From contig CAZIOT010000001.1 in assembly GCA_964540965.1 (NCBI GenBank), positions 62,001-126,000 on the forward strand: a stretch of 64,000 nt of DNA, written 5' to 3'. Of this stretch, positions 63,616-64,000 are shown piece by piece. Position 1 is the stretch's first letter. Each line of letters opens with the position of its first letter. Made by a program: the position numbers and the translations under genes. The DNA is from JADYZU01 sp964540965. GTDB lineage: Bacteria; Pseudomonadota; Alphaproteobacteria; Rhodobacterales; Rhodobacteraceae. The notes beneath the pieces were generated by a model. That model was given only the letters and a program-made list of their open reading frames with translations, made no database searches and was not told the DNA's origin.

Positions 63616-64000
63616 TCAGAGATTGGGCAGGTCGGCGATCAGCCGGTCCAGATCGCGGCCGCGCTGGTCGAGCATCGCCTGAACCTCGGTCCGTTCCGAG
63701 AGGAGCATGTTCACCCCCTCGATGATGATGTTGAAGAAGGCGATCCGCCCGGAACGGTCCGACACATGCCAGTCGACGCGGAACGGCGCCCTGCCTTGCA
63801 GGATGGCGGTCGTCTCGACCTCGATCCCGTTCGGCACCTCGCGCGCCTCGGCCAGTTCGATGCGGCCGCCGATGAATTCGCGGAAGCGGCGGCCGTATTT
63901 GCGGGCGATATAGACGCGGAAGGCGGCGGTGAAGGCGTCAAGCTGGCCGGCGCTGGCCGCCCGCGCATCCGAGCCGAGCGCATAGCGTGCGATGGTCGGC
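63616..64000 (-). CDS. MlaC/Ttg2D-like phospholipid-binding protein, C-terminal part
   Basis: The gene enters from the right edge; about 127 codons are visible. The sequence (LDAFTAAFRVYIARKYGRRFREFIGG, then VDWHVSDRSGRIAFFNIIIEGVNMLLSERTEVQAML) matches the MlaC/Ttg2D family of periplasmic phospholipid carriers of the Mla outer-membrane asymmetry system. The N-terminus and signal peptide lie outside the window. It lies 15 bp upstream of recO in the same direction. Confidence 0.82.
   Translation of the reverse strand, partial: PTIARYALGSDARAASAGQLDAFTAAFRVYIARKYGRRFREFIGGRIELAEAREVPNGIEVETTAILQGRAPFRVDWHVSDRSGRIAFFNIIIEGVNMLLSERTEVQAMLDQRGRDLDRLIADLPNL

Noticed and set aside
63709..63720. GTTCACCCCCTC inside the mlaC-like gene, equal to the first 12 bases of the CRISPR repeat
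   Set aside because: It encodes conserved protein sequence (EGVNML on the minus strand) and lacks the rest of the repeat; taken as chance.

Overview
The window is GC-rich, densely coded DNA from an alphaproteobacterium, most likely a member of the Rhodobacteraceae of the Paracoccus/Rhodobacter type. This rests on recognisable genes and their arrangement: an EF-P/EpmA pair, the rimP-nusA-ylxR-infB operon, a TIGR02300-type acidic protein, a copper nitrite reductase locus with nnrS, nirV and pseudoazurin, and frequent GTG and TTG starts. No species can be named from the sequence alone. Both edges cut genes: dapE at the left and an mlaC-like gene at the right.

Layout. 1-8.1 kb: end of dapE, an MFS transporter, a lipoprotein-export-like ABC transporter (ATPase plus 794-aa permease) with a secreted CrtC/AttH lipocalin, then divergent epmA and efp. 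8.1-12.5 kb: serine biosynthesis (serC-serA on the minus strand, serB on the plus strand). 12.5-16.9 kb: mixed metabolic and membrane genes (TSUP permease, YggT, thioesterase, SDR, isochorismatase-like hydrolase, DUF892 ferritin-like protein). 16.9-23.9 kb: a denitrification locus with a three-gene accessory operon, nnrS, nirK, nirV, an NnrR-type regulator and pseudoazurin. Three Fnr/NnrR-like boxes lie before the relevant transcription units. 24-31 kb: UMF1-family transporter, mepA, a phytase-like esterase, a queuosine-precursor transporter, an unusual ~180-nt RNA unit, a large membrane protein and arfB. 31-37 kb: rimP-nusA-ylxR-infB behind a leader with an intrinsic terminator. 37-50 kb: tannase-like and beta-lactamase-like hydrolases, pth and rplY separated by a small XRE/oxidoreductase cassette, a GH19 lysozyme-like gene, amylosucrase, an alpha-hydroxy-acid oxidase and its probable FCD regulator, and a YgjP-type metalloprotease. 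50.1-62.8 kb: tRNA-Ala(GGC), then a complete type I-C CRISPR-Cas system (cas3-cas5-cas8c-cas7-cas4-cas1-cas2) and an array of 67 repeats and 66 spacers. 62.9-64 kb: recO and the mlaC-like fragment.

How the genes work together. The cas genes supply adaptation (Cas1, Cas2, Cas4), crRNA processing and Cascade assembly (Cas5, Cas7, Cas8c) and target destruction (Cas3). The array shows ordinary ageing: intact repeats and low-GC spacers near the leader, and decayed repeats at the far end. NirK reduces nitrite to NO with electrons from pseudoazurin, while NnrS and the Crp/Fnr-type regulator handle NO response and control.

The most unusual feature is at 28.0-28.2 kb. A small transcription unit carries a 17-nt perfect complement of the 16S rRNA 3' end directly before a GTG-started 18-codon ORF. 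The same segment can form a 16-bp long-range pairing with a downstream anti-SD-like arm just before a strong terminator. I do not recognise it as a named RNA family, and it is the best candidate here for something undescribed.
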